Shown here: positions 22,735 through 33,329 of the stretch, one piece after another
Layout of the letters: each line of letters starts with the position of its first letter
Numbering within the stretch: the stretch's first letter is position 1
NCBI GenBank assembly: GCA_030765065.1
Contig: CM060986.1
Span: forward strand, 81,957,573 to 82,021,572
DNA length: 64,000 nucleotides
DNA from: Deroplatys truncata
Taxonomy: Eukaryota > Arthropoda > Insecta > Mantodea > Mantidae
Direction of reading: 5' to 3'
Notes under the pieces: generated by a model
What the model was told of the DNA's origin: nothing
Seen by the model: only the letters and a program-made list of their open reading frames with translations
Database searches by the model: none
Program-made: the position numbers and the translations under genes

Positions 22735-24300
22735 TTTACCCAATTGGACACACGTCTGTTTAAAGTATTTGTGGCCAATTCCCTAATAGATTCAGGCAGG
22801 ATATTAAGCATTTTAATTTGAAGGTATTTATGACTTTTCATTGTTTTAGTTAATCTACATTGATTTAAATTCACATCATTCCTGTGTCTTGTTTCATAAT
22901 TGTGATAATGTGGGTGTTATTGTTTAACATATGTTAAATTGCTATAAATATACAGTGAAGCTAACATAATTTGTAATTCTTTAAAACCTTCCCTACATGA
23001 ATGTTTTTTGGAAAGCCCTCAAATATGTCGTATTGCCTTTTTTTGCCTCACAAAGACTTTTGCTGCAGAGGAAGAATTACCCCATAGTCTGACTCCATAA
23101 TTCATAATTGAATGGAAAAAGGCATTATATGCCATTATTAACATACAAAGTGAAACAGCTGTTTTTAACTTTCTTAATAGATACATAACTCTTGCTAATC
23201 TTTTACGGATAAAAACTTACATGTTTATCCCAGGTGAAGCTGCTATCTACAAACAAATCCTAATAATCCAACATGCTGTGTTTTATTTTCAATAGATCTA
23301 ATTTCAGAATTTAAAGAAAAAACTATATTTTCAGTTTTACTTGAATTAATTGTCAGTAAATTTCAAAGGAACTAGCCCTGAGCAGCTTCAAAAGATTTTG
23401 TTAGGTTGATTTTACATTTATCATTTTTTTTTATCCCTGCTACATAGAAAGTTGTGTCATCAGCATACAAGATAGAATGAGAGGATAAATTTACATCCAA
23501 TTATTTGTAAAAATTATGAATAAAAAGGACCTAGCACAGAGTTTTGAGTGCCCCAGCAGTGTTTTTCTTAAAAGTAGATCAAATTTTATTTAATTCAATC
23601 ATTTGTAAAGAACTACTTAAATATGATTCCATGTAGATTTCTTTCAATGTTTTTTATAACATAAAATTAAAGTTTTTTTATTAATGTTTTATGGTTGATG
23701 CGGTCACAAGCCTTTGATAAATCAATTAAAGAGACCCCTGTATGGCATCTATTTTCAAAACCTAATAATACATCATTAGTAAGTTGTTCTATAGCTTTTA
23801 CTGTGGAAGATTAAGGCTTAAAGCCAAATTGCTTAAAGTATAATAGATTGTTTAATGAAAAATAATTATATAGTTGTAATAATATACAAGACTTGATTAT
23901 TTTGCTAAATAAAGGAATTATTGAAATTGGGCAATAATTAGAGGGATTTTCCCTATCCCCTCTTTTGTAGATTGGTATAGCCTTAGAAACTTTGAGACAA
24001 GTTGGATAAACTCATTGAGAGAAAGTTTTAATTATTAAGTAGGTTAGTGGTATTAGAATTGCTCCAATGATTCCTTTAACAATGGTATTTGGGAAACCAT
24101 AAACATCCTGACTATACAAAGTTTGCATTATGGCTACTATTTCATGGACTGTAGAGATACCGACAGTTTCCCACTTAAAATTACCACTGTGAGGTAGCAA
24201 AACAAAATTATGTAAATTAGTTTCACATATTGAGTGCTTTTCCATTTCAAGAATATGTTTCTTCTCATCGTGAGCATTTATAACTTTGGAAACATTGGAA
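22735..24300 (-). pseudogene. CR1/jockey-type LINE, RT-domain pseudogene
   Basis: The - strand carries a decayed non-LTR reverse transcriptase. [20 protein letters not shown] (upstream RT motif) is followed by SLIDLSKACDRINHKTL (motif A, with its aspartate). GTQNSVLGPF corresponds to the PQGSVLGP motif, and a degraded YADD follows. The post-RT region ([15 protein letters not shown]) comes next, and a 3' end lies near 22735. An open frame at 24012-24245 belongs to the segment before the RT. Numerous stops make it inactive. The style fits the CR1/jockey group. Confidence 0.8.
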
Positions 24301-24306
24301 AAAAAA

Positions 24307-24530
24307 TCTGATGTGTTACACTCACATGACTTTCTCTACTCTTGTACAATCTATTTTTACAAACGCCTATTCTCCATATGCTTCATGTTAATCGAGATAT
24401 CGAGATGTCAATCTTATTGGTAATTTTCTTGTAGATGCAAGGGGAATATGGTAGCTTTTAAGCGATAGTCAAATATTTTAACGCTGTTTGCTATGTGGCG
24501 CATTCCATTCTCTTTGCATGTCCAGGACAT
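24307..24530 (-). mobile_element. Helentron-like tail unit, reverse orientation
   Basis: The unit starts TCTGATGTGTTACACTCACA and carries the ACTTTCTCTACT subterminal repeat and the GAGATATCGAGATGTCAATC block. It ends at CATGTCCAGGACAT. It is the same tail segment found in the 44-56 kb array, followed directly by a complete copy. Confidence 0.85.
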
Positions 24531-24537
24531 AAAAAAA

Positions 24538-25411
24538 TCTGATGTGTTACACTCACATGACTTTCTCTACTATTGTACAATCTAATTTTACAAACGTTTA
24601 TTCTCCATATGCTTCATGTTAATCGAGATATCGAGATGTCAATCTTATTGGTAATTTTCTTGTAGATGCAAGGGAAATATGGTAGCTTTTAAGCGATAGT
24701 CAAATATTTTAATGCTGGTTGCTATGTGGCGCATTCCATTCTCTTTGCATGTCCAGGACATAAAAAAATGAATAACGAATTTGAGAAAAAGTATAAGTAT
24801 TGGAAAATTTAAGGGAATAACAAGCAATATCTCGCAAACGGTTCACTCAACAAAAGAAATGTATATGACATAAATTGTGTATTTTAACGCGATCTACATT
24901 TTTTTGTGTAGTAAAATTTTGTCTATCTCTTATGGTTTACCAGTTATGAAAAAGTCGTTCATAACGAAGAATACTTTTGGAGACATTCCCAGAAAATTCG
25001 AGATATACATTTTATTTGTCATGTCAACATCTTAAACATATGATATTTTAATCAAAATCGTTAGAGCCGTTTTTGAGAAAATTAAACTTTTCGAAAAATG
25101 TTCCATGTAAAGGGTAGTCTGGGGTGGGGGGATTTTATTGAAAACCTTCGTGTCGCATCTCTGAAAGATACTGAACCTAAATACCAAGTTTGGTGTTTAT
25201 CCGACTCTTCGTTTTTGAGTTATGCTGTTCACAGACACACAGACACACAGACACACAGACACACAGACAGACACACACACGGACATGTTTCCAAAAATGC
25301 TTTCTTTGGATTCAGGAGGTCTCAAAACATGTATTTCCGGTGAAATCTCGGTATCGAATTTTTGGGTGGAATGCAATACTTCCCCTACTTACTATACGTA
25401 GTAGAGAAAGT
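24538..25411 (-). mobile_element. Complete Helentron-like copy, reverse orientation
   Basis: An element of 874 bp runs from TCTGATGTGTTACACTCACA to GTAGTAGAGAAAGT. It includes tail, head and an ACAG/AC microsatellite at 25228-25280. Subterminal inverted repeats ACTTTCTCTACT and GTAGTAGAGAAAGT are present. It contains no gene; an open frame of about 80 codons is the repeat read through. It is flanked by A-runs. Confidence 0.85.
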
Positions 25412-25630
25412 AATAAAATTTTGCTTATTGTGTTATTGAAAATACAAAATTCAGGTGAATAGAGGAATTTAAAATTTCAGGTGATTGAGGAGTTTTCAAG
25501 TGGTTTCCTAGTTTATTGATTCTTTTATTAATTATTGCCAAAGCAGCTTTGCATTTATATTATAAAGGTATACGCTAGAACATACTTCTTGCACAGTTGT
25601 TCTAAAAGTTTTCTTTTCTTTTCTTGCTAG

Positions 25631-25735
25631 ATTGTTTGGCAATTATTCAAAGTTGTGCCACCTCTACTAAAAAAGACAGGTAAAGTTAAGAATCCATGGC
25701 CAAATGTTGATGCTCATTCAGGATGTATTCTACAG
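25631..25735 (+). CDS. CS: Citrate synthase, exon with catalytic aspartate
   Basis: This 105-bp phase-0 exon lies between TTGCTAG and GTGAGT. It encodes 35 residues including [14 protein letters not shown]. The aspartate of NVDAHSG corresponds to catalytic Asp375 of the pig enzyme. The exon starts [15 protein letters not shown], which aligns with the family segment LVxQxYKIVPxxL. The nearest upstream neighbour is a Helentron-like repeat ending at about 25411. Confidence 0.96.
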
Positions 25736-26515
25736 GTGAGTACCTAAAAAGTAACCTTCTTGCTTTTCTTTCTCTTGTTCACAGCTTAAGCCTAGAGCTG
25801 TCTTTTGAAATTAAATTAAGAACAGCATTTCTTATGAATGATGGAAAATTATGATTATGAATTTAATGTGTTGCATCAACTATTGCAATAAAATAAGTAC
25901 ATGTACACTAATTAAATTTTCTTTTTTACAATTCTTTGTATGTTAATAATATCAGCAGCAGATATACCTTACTGAAATATGAAAAAATGCACGTTTTTAT
26001 GATTTTGCATGTTGCAAATTCTTCTTTTCCTCAATGGATTATCCCACTCTTTGTAGGACTTGCACCCTAAGGATTTACAAGCCAATACCTTGAGTCAGTA
26101 TCTCTGTCAAGGGGCAAGCAAACTCTTGGATCATAGCATATCCAAAATGGGTGATCAGCCCAATGCCCGGTATAGTGGTGAAGAAGAAGGAAATGAAATG
26201 TAATCATGAAAGGGATGATAGGAAAATTAGTGGATCAAATTATTCAACTAGCCACCAAGGAAAACCATGTTACAACTAAAATGTCATAAATCTATGAGGA
26301 ATTTAATAGTGTAGTTCTTATTCAGATATTCCATTAGCAAGCACTTCTAGTTTGCTATCTTAAACAGAGTGCTTTTCCCTCATACTGTAGCCACCTTTTG
26401 GGGGCTCATGTGCCTGCCACCTTGGCTCGGTCTACCACCAAAAGAGGTATATATCCCCATAACTACTTCATGTTCTCCTAGTTATAGTTACAATTACAAT
26501 GATAATAAGCTCATA
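25736..26515 (-). mobile_element. Intron with a diverged SINE family B body (26030-26270)
   Basis: At 26030-26270 the sequence AGGACTTGCACCC...CATATCCAAAATGGGTGATC..CAATGCCCGGTAT matches the body of the SINE at 9365-9724 at many positions. The tRNA-like head is not preserved. The rest of this interval is AT-rich intron. Confidence 0.55.
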
Positions 26516-26523
26516 CCTTAACA

Positions 26524-26679
26524 CAAGGGTGGAAAAAACGACTTCCTTCCATGAGTCACCAAATATGCAACATGCACTGCATCACTCAGCAGCATATGAA
26601 AAACAAACGGGACGGTTGCAGAGAGGGAACTGCACCTGTGAGTCAAAATAACTCGCGAGTCACGTTTTCGCCACCTCTG
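26524..26679. mobile_element. hAT-type MITE with perfect 8-bp target duplication
   Basis: This is a 156-bp element with short inverted ends, CAAGGGTGG at the left and CCACCTCTG at the right. It is flanked by identical 8-bp repeats CCTTAACA at 26516-26523 and 26680-26687. Ends of CAGRGGTGG type with 8-bp target duplications are typical of hAT elements. It contains no coding sequence, so it is non-autonomous. It lies in the last citrate synthase intron. Confidence 0.85.
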
Positions 26680-26687
26680 CCTTAACA

Positions 26688-27440
26688 TAAGAGATGTTAG
26701 AAGTGTTGTCCTTCTCTATCCATACATTTCTGGCATCTTCTCAGGAAATTTGCATTCATACTCGAGAGTTCAGTATCCAGAAGATTGCCATTTGAAGAAA
26801 CTGGCCTTTAGTACCCATGAAATTACAGCACTACTTTTACTTTGGAAAACCAATAACACAATAAGCAATCTGTGAAACTGTATGGTGCCACAATTTACTA
26901 ATATACTGAATTTAGACAGTGAAGTTATATTACCATGACTAGGGCCCAGATTTTATGTAATATCAATTTTAGAAATATGTCATAAATATGTATAAAAATT
27001 GCCTAAATATATTATGAAGCATTTATGTAAAATCAAACATTTGCTTCTTTGTTAGAAAATAGAAGTTTACAGGTAGTCAAAGTGAGATCACTACATTAAT
27101 CTCAATCAGTTCACTTCAGCTCCTAAGTACTGAAAAACAAGTCTCCCCCATTGAAGCTTTTAAGTTACATTTGAAGAGGATGAAAAATTAATTATAATAC
27201 TTTCCAAATTCCTGTTGTCACGCACAATCTTCTGTCTGAAAATATGCTTATATACATAGAGAGAGAGCTAAGCTTTGCAAGAAGTCAAAATTGCATATTA
27301 AAATTACTCATTTTCTACATCGCACTATACACTTCAGATTTGAATGTAACCGAAAAGATGGGATCAATGACAATGTATGAGTTGCATAATAATAAAACAT
27401 ATAAATTATTTTTGCTTTCTTACTACAGTATGGGATAATG
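26688..27440. other. AT-rich intron, nothing recognised
   Basis: No coding or repeat structure was recognised. Confidence 0.6.
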
Positions 27441-27441
27441 A

Positions 27442-27506
<65 letters not shown>

Positions 27507-27516
27507 CAACAACAAC

Positions 27517-27586
<70 letters not shown>
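27442..27586. repeat. AAT trinucleotide microsatellite
   Basis: About 145 bases of AAT repeat with a short AAC interruption near 27503-27518. Confidence 0.97.
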
Positions 27587-28645
27587 TGGGATGATGATGA
27601 TCATGATGATGATGATAGAACCAAAAAATGTATAATAATTGTGCAAAAAATGTTAAAATGTGCAAAATTGTGTTATATCATGTGAAATATTGTTACTTGC
27701 TGGGTAGAGGCCTAAAAGTTCACTTGAAAAATTAAATTAATTTCTAGTACCCAGCACGCACATTGAGGGGACGCATACTCATTTGTCTGTGAAGGACTGA
27801 AACATGGTGTGGGGTTTAAGAGAAAGGTGTGGGTTTCATTGTGCAAAATCCATAACACAAATCTACTTACACATTCCTGGATTTATTTCTCTTTCAGAGT
27901 TTTTACATTATTAAAAAACCGAAAAGGTGAGGGAAGATGTTCACTGATCCGAGGACTGGCTTGCATATGCGATCCACTCCTCACAAAATCCTCCATAAGA
28001 CAGACTTAATGCTATATCCCCACCACTCGTGGCTAGCAAAACCAGTCAGGAGTGACGTCATCCCAGTCAACATCAAAGTGCCTTCTGGCTGGCTTGATCA
28101 ATGCCCAGGAGGAAGCGGTGTCTGCGGCCAAAACTGACTGAGAGACGAAAACAACAATATATCTGATAATGACAATACAGAACAACAATATATCTGGTAA
28201 TGACAATGAAACCCCCAAATTATCAATATGCCACAAAATTTAATTTTATACCAAATATGTAAAAAAGTATGTAAAATAAACTTTATACAACATTCCTACA
28301 TTGTATCTCACCAACACTTGTCTTTTATTTGCACATATGTAGCATTAAAAAAATACAATTACATATAATCTGGGCTCTAATCATAACTATGAGCTGGTAT
28401 ACCTGAAGACGCTTGTTTGGACTTCACTTAGTTCTGTTATTACAACTGACCTTTTGCATGGACTCTGAAGGGAAGAGGGAGAAATTGAGGGTTTTTAGCT
28501 ATTAATAACAGGTGCCATGACATTCCCAGCTACAATACTTAGTTAACTCTTTTTACAGGAAAATAATTCAACACCCAAAAGTCACAGCACAGAGATGCAC
28601 TTCGATCCTTGCTAATGACAGCACAAGGGCTGAATCTTAGATGAT
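27587..28645. other. Intron DNA, small tandem repeat only
   Basis: A 31-bp direct duplication (ACAACAATATATCTGATAAT then GACAATACAG) occurs at about 28151-28209. The part at 27930-28140 is richer in GC and unassigned. Confidence 0.45.
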
Positions 28646-28657
28646 ACCAAATCAGAT

Positions 28658-28910
28658 CAATTTTTGAAGATTTAGAAGCTTGTAACAGTGATGTGTCATA
28701 ATTTAAAATAGAGAGTTGAGGGTTGTTACACTACATCACTATGATATTCTTACTTGAACGCGTTTCGGGAGACGGCTTGTTCCCATCGTCAGCATTTTCT
28801 CTCAACGCAAAGAGAAAATGCTGACGATGGGAACAAGCCGTCTCCCGAAACGCGTTCAAGTAAGAATATCATAGTGATGTAGTGTAACAACCCTCAACTC
28901 TCTATTTTAA
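28658..28910. mobile_element. Fold-back insertion with perfect 101-bp inverted repeat
   Basis: The arms 28702-28802 and 28811-28911 are exact reverse complements around an 8-base loop, CAACGCAA. Direct repeats ACCAAATCAGAT at 28646-28657 and 28911-28922 suggest a 12-bp target duplication around the palindrome and 44 extra bases. In each arm one strand reads CTGACGA, a GGGA...TCCC pair and GAAACGCGTTC, a hammerhead-ribozyme-like core arrangement. Hammerhead motifs are known in Penelope-like elements, so a Penelope-like remnant is one possibility. The ribozyme reading is tentative because the stem next to CTGACGA is imperfect. Confidence 0.75.
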
Positions 28911-28952
28911 ACCAAATCAGATACCACTCTAATTATCCAATAAATTTGAGTA

Positions 28953-29068
28953 TTTTAATTATTTTTTGTTGTTATTATATAAATTAATTAAAAGTATAAT
29001 TAATTTATTATATAAATTAATTAAAAGTATAATTAATTTATATAATAACAACAAAAAAATAATTAAAA
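28953..29068. repeat. AT-rich inverted repeat (MITE-like)
   Basis: The left arm TTTTAATTATTTTTTGTTGT is mirrored by ACAACAAAAAAATAATTAAA at the right. The inner part repeats TATAAATTAATTAAAAGTAT twice. The whole 116 bp can fold into one hairpin. No target duplication was identified. Confidence 0.7.
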
Positions 29069-29219
29069 CCCTTAATGATAATATATGCACCCAGCACTGA
29101 AGTACATGCAATAAGCAGGTCGCCGCTAAGTTTGTCATCTCGAGGGAGATGCCTTAGTAGGTATGTCTGGGAAACAACTTGAGTCAATTGGGGAATTTAA
29201 TGCCCCACCGGCATGTTGT

Positions 29220-29290
29220 CACAGTAGCTCAATGGTTAGAACAACCGCACGGAGAGCGGGAGAACCGTGTTCAAATCCCGGCTGTTGAAT
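29220..29290 (+). repeat. tRNA-like sequence, probable SINE head
   Basis: Box A TAGCTCAATGGTTAG and box B GTGTTCAAATCCC lie at normal tRNA spacing. A CCGC/GCGG anticodon stem lies between them. The acceptor stem has mismatches, and the base before the would-be anticodon is C rather than the invariant U, so a working tRNA is unlikely. Confidence 0.5.
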
Positions 29291-29442
29291 TTTTCAGTTG
29301 ACTCTATATTAAAAATTTAAGTAGTTTAACACCTGATCTACTAAATGCTAACAAGAGGGCATCATGTCACATAAGACCCTCCTTCAGACATGCTTACTTT
29401 GAGTCAGATTATACCAGTGAACTTATGATGCTCCTAAAAATA

Positions 29443-30132
29443 TCTGATGTGTTGCATTCACATCACTTTCTCTACTCACTCTTCTACAAACTGTTCATAC
29501 AAACTTCTGTCTGCTTCTTCTTAATCAATATAAATTTTCGTTACACATTTCATTCTAGGTATAAGAAGGATACAGTGGGCTAGAGTGATACATTTTTAAA
29601 AAGCAGATGGCTATAAATGATGGCTATGAAATTTCATGTCTTTACATGAGCACCAGAAAAAATTAATAGTCACTTACTACTTGAAAAAAGTATTTGAAAA
29701 TTCAAACACATAGCGAAAAATGTCTCCAAAATGGTTAACATCACAAACATTTTTATTTGATATAATTTTTATCCTTTAACAGGATCTACATTTTTTGTGT
29801 GGTAAGATTTTGTTTATCTCTTACAGTTTACCAGCTATACAAGAGTTTTTCAGAATGAGGAAGGCTTCACAGGCTATTTACAGAAAATTCAAGATTCTGG
29901 GAATAGCATTTATTTGTCATACAAATGTCTTAAACATGTGGTATTTTAAACAAAATTGTTGGTCATTTTTGAGAAAATAAAAAATAACAAAAAATTCTCC
30001 ATGTAGTTTGGTTTGGGAGGATTTTCTTAAAAATCTTCAAGTCACACCCTTGTAAGATGCTGAACTAATACCAAGTTTCATATTTAACTAAGTTTCATTT
30101 TTGAGACTTGCTGTATACAGACATACACAGAT
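29443..30132 (-). mobile_element. Helentron-like copy, reverse, truncated at the microsatellite
   Basis: The copy starts TCTGATGTGTTGCATTCACA and runs in family order to the ACAGACATACACAG tract. There it meets a forward copy head to head. It is older than the 44-56 kb copies. Confidence 0.75.
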
Positions 30133-30140
30133 GCTTTTTT

Positions 30141-30929
30141 ACTTTCTCTACTACATATAGTAAGTATTGCATTCCAACCAAAAATTTGATACTGAGATTT
30201 CACCGGAAATACATGTTTTCAGGTGTCCTGAATCCAAATAACGCATTTTTGGAAACATGTCGTGTGTGTGTCTGTGAACAGCATAACTCAAAAATAAAAA
30301 GTTGGATAAATACTAAACTTGGTATTTGAGTTTAGTATCTTCCAAGGATGCGACACAAAGATTTTCAAGAAAATCCCCCCTGCCCCCAACAACCGTTTAC
30401 ATGGAACATTTTTTGAACATTTTGATTCTCTGAAAAATGGCTCTAAGGATCTTGATTAAAATACCATATATGAAAGATATTTACAAATATAATGTATATT
30501 TTGAATTTTCGGGGAATAGACTACAAGTCATCTTCATTTGGAAGGAATTTTGTATAATCTTGTATAACTTGTAAACTTTAATGATAGACAGAAACATACC
30601 ACACAAAAAATATAGATCTCCTTAAAACACACAATTTAGTTACAATAAGTTTTTTTTGTGGCATAAGCCATTTCTGAGATATCTGTTATTAAAGGTTCAA
30701 ATTGTTGAATACTTTCATTCTTTTAAAGTACCAACATTTTCAGTTCTTAAACATTTGACTTGCTGTTCTCTTTGTATTAGGTATAACAAAATGTGTAATA
30801 TTGCAAATTTTGCAAGTGTTTATTTGGATTAAATGTAATAGATGGAAAAATAAGCTTTAGTAAGAATAGTTTGTATACCCACTAATAAAGATAGAGCATG
30901 GAGAAAGCATATGAATGTATCCCATCAGA
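30141..30929 (+). mobile_element. Helentron-like copy, forward
   Basis: The copy starts ACTTTCTCTACTACATATAG and carries a short TG/CTG tract at about 30261-30278. It ends ATGAATGTATCCCATCAGA. With the reverse copy on its left it forms an inverted pair within the last citrate synthase intron. Confidence 0.8.
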
Positions 30930-31314
30930 TTTTGTTATTTATTCAGGGAGCCTCAAAATATGTGCTTATGGTAACATCTTAATATCAAAATGTTTATACG
31001 GAATCAATACTTACTCTATAATTGCTTTAGCTAAGCCATAGAGAAATTAAAAATCATAGCTCTATACAGTAAAAACGTGTGTGGTTTATTAATCAAGTAA
31101 GAATTTTCAATGATGAAAGTTCTTCTAACCTTTCCACTGTGTACAAGTAAGGAAACCCAAAGCTTTCTCTGTTGTTTATCAATTCTAATTTCCAATTTAA
31201 ATTAAATTATTTGCTATTTTGGACCTAATGTGCTAAAATAATTGCCTTAAACAACAAGAAAGACTGAATTAACTTAATGTAGCTTTTTTTTTTAACAACT
31301 GTTTTCTTTTTCAG
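30930..31314. other. AT-rich intron before the last exon
   Basis: It contains the polypyrimidine tract at 31285-31313 of the final acceptor. Nothing else was recognised. Confidence 0.6.
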
Positions 31315-31497
31315 CATTATGGTATGAAGGAAATGGGTTTTTACACCGTTTTATTTGCTGTCTCTCGTGCAATGGGAGTGCTTTCTTGGCTAATCTGGGC
31401 AAGGGGCCTTGATCTTCCAATAGAAAGGCCAAAATCAATATCTACAGAAGAAATTGAGAAAATGTTTGCATCAGAAGATAAAGATACATGTTCTTAA
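31315..31497 (+). CDS. CS: Citrate synthase, last coding exon
   Basis: This is the terminal coding exon, 60 codons plus TAA. The acceptor is the polypyrimidine tract ending TTTTTCAG at 31314. It encodes [20 protein letters not shown], then [16 protein letters not shown] and a C-terminal tail ending DKDTCS. The arginines of VSRAMG and ERPKS correspond to the substrate-binding arginines of the family. Positions usually reading NYYTVLFGVSRALGVL have G, F, A and M substitutions. The seven exons give 402 codons against about 440 for a mature animal enzyme, so only the N-terminal part is missing. Confidence 0.96.
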   Translation, partial: HYGMKEMGFYTVLFAVSRAMGVLSWLIWARGLDLPIERPKSISTEEIEKMFASEDKDTCS

Positions 31498-31692
31498 GTA
31501 TCTTGAGGCATTAGGATACTTAAAATACCTTTGTTTTACCTGGAACATGTGACTCAAAAGCTTTGTCTACAGTGAAGTAATTCTGAATGTTATTCACCTT
31601 GAGAACCAAAGTAAATGATGTGTATTAAAACAATTTAGTTCCTATGTCACATAAATTTTGTTTTTATTATTCTTATTTTTATTTGATTCTCA

Positions 31693-31698
31693 AATAAA
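31693..31698 (+). promoter_or_regulatory. Polyadenylation signal of the citrate synthase gene
   Basis: AATAAA lies 195 bases after the stop codon. A GT-rich tract, TTGTGTTTTTGT, follows at 31711-31722 and would be a suitable downstream element. That tract is duplicated at 32001-32012 because a SINE has inserted immediately after it. Another upstream candidate is not seen in this 3' UTR. Confidence 0.75.
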
Positions 31699-31722
31699 CG
31701 CATTTACAATTTGTGTTTTTGT

Positions 31723-32000
31723 TAAATTAAAATTAATTTAAATTGAGTTTTGTTAATGGATGCTCTTTAACTATTATGGTTCTTAGCATCCCATTCCATA
31801 CTGGGCATGAAAGACTGGAAATTTGCGGCTCTTTTACATCCTAAATCTACAACATGAGACCACTCACTTCACTTCCCTTCTGAAGGAATCCATGCTAAGG
31901 AGTTTTGTGCCTGAAAAAATCCATTGGCCTCCACTGGGTTTGAACCTGCAACCTTGCGAACTAGAGGTTAGCATGGTACCCCTAGACCATGGAGGATGAC
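31723..32000 (-). mobile_element. SINE family A copy just downstream of the polyadenylation signal
   Basis: The SINE body is flanked by identical 12-bp repeats TTGTGTTTTTGT at 31711-31722 and 32001-32012. The left repeat lies 13 bases after the AATAAA of the citrate synthase gene. The tRNA-like head is at the right end (- strand). Confidence 0.88.
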
Positions 32001-32012
32001 TTGTGTTTTTGT

Positions 32013-32470
32013 AATCACTAATAAAAAACTATTATATATTATTAATTTTCTTATAATTCTCTGTATTCCAAATGTGGGAATTCAGATTTCAAAAATATAA
32101 ATTAATTCCTTTGTTAAGAAACGAGCAGCTTCATGCAGTTTTGCGCAGGCTAATTTTTTATTTTAAATTAACACTAATAATTGTTTTACAAACTGTATTG
32201 TTTATATATTGGAATCTCTGTTGATGATCTAAGAGCTTCCTTTTATGTTGATTCCCACCTCTTTACCCTAGACCTGTAATCTTGACCCTCTGATATTCAT
32301 AATAGTGCATAATAAAATATCTGATATGTTGAAATTACATTATTTCTCTACTCTCTCTTCTACAAACTACTCTTAAAAAAACTTATCCTAGCTACTTCTT
32401 GTTAATCCAGATAAACTTCGAATTCACATTTACACATTTTGTGGTAGAATAGGTAGGGCAATCGTCAGAT
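32013..32470. other. Intergenic DNA with a reverse Helentron-like tail fragment
   Basis: A reverse tail fragment starts at about 32320 (TCTGATATGTTGAAATTACA then TTTCTCTACTC) and fades near 32440. It ends at CGTCAGATTTTT, into which the next forward copy is inserted. Confidence 0.6.
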
Positions 32471-32474
32471 TTTT

Positions 32475-33324
32475 ACTTTCTCTACTACATATAGTAAGTA
32501 GGGGAAGTATTGCATTCCACCCAAAATTTTGATACTGAGATTTCACCGGAAATACATGTTTTGAGACCCCCTGAATCCAAAAAAAAGCATTTTTAGAAAA
32601 ACATGTCTGTGTGTGTCTGTGTGCCTGTGAACAGCATAACTCAGAAACGAACAGTCGGATAAACACCAAACTTGGTATTTAGGTTCAGTATATTCCAGAG
32701 ATGCAACACAAAGGTTTTCAAGTAAATCTCCCCACCCCAGACTACCCTTTACATGGAACATTTTTCATAAATTTTAATTTTCTCAAAAATGGCTCTAATG
32801 ATTTTGATTAAAATGGCATATGTTTAAGATATTTTCATGACAAATGAAATGTATATCTCGAATTTTCTGGGAATGTCTCCGAAAGTATTCTTCATTGTGA
32901 ACGACTTTTGCATAACTGGTAAACCATAAGAGATAGACAAAGTTTTACTACACAAAAAAATGTAGATCGCGTTAAAATACACAATTTATGTCATATACAT
33001 TTTTTTTTTTTGAGTGAACCATTTTCAAGATATTGCTTGTTATTCCCTTAAATTTTCCAATACTTATACTTTTTCTCAAATTCGTTATTCATTTTTTTAT
33101 GTCCTGGACATGCAAAGAGAATGGAATGCGCCACATAGCAACCAGCTCTTAAAAGATTTGACTATCGCTTATAACCTACCATATTCCCCTTGCACCTACA
33201 AGAAAATTAGCAATAAGATTGACATCTCGATATCTCATTTAACATGAAGCATATGGAGAATAAGCGTTTGTAAGAATAGTTTGTACAAGAGTAGAGAAAG
33301 TCATGTGAGTGTAACACATCAGAT
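32475..33324 (+). mobile_element. Best isolated full-length Helentron-like copy
   Basis: The copy is 850 bp from ACTTTCTCTACTACATATAG to GTGAGTGTAACACATCAGA. Its TG/CTG microsatellite lies at 32607-32628. It holds a complete head (to about 33090) and tail (from the CTGGACATGCAAAGAGAATG block). Subterminal inverted repeats ACTTTCTCTAC and GTAGAGAAAGT are present. The flanks are CAGATTTTT on the left and TTTTT on the right. No transposase or helicase is encoded, so it is non-autonomous. Confidence 0.85.
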
Positions 33325-33329
33325 TTTTA

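Noticed and set aside
27423-27685. Open frames rich in I, L, Y or N
   Set aside because: They are the AAT microsatellite read in different frames.
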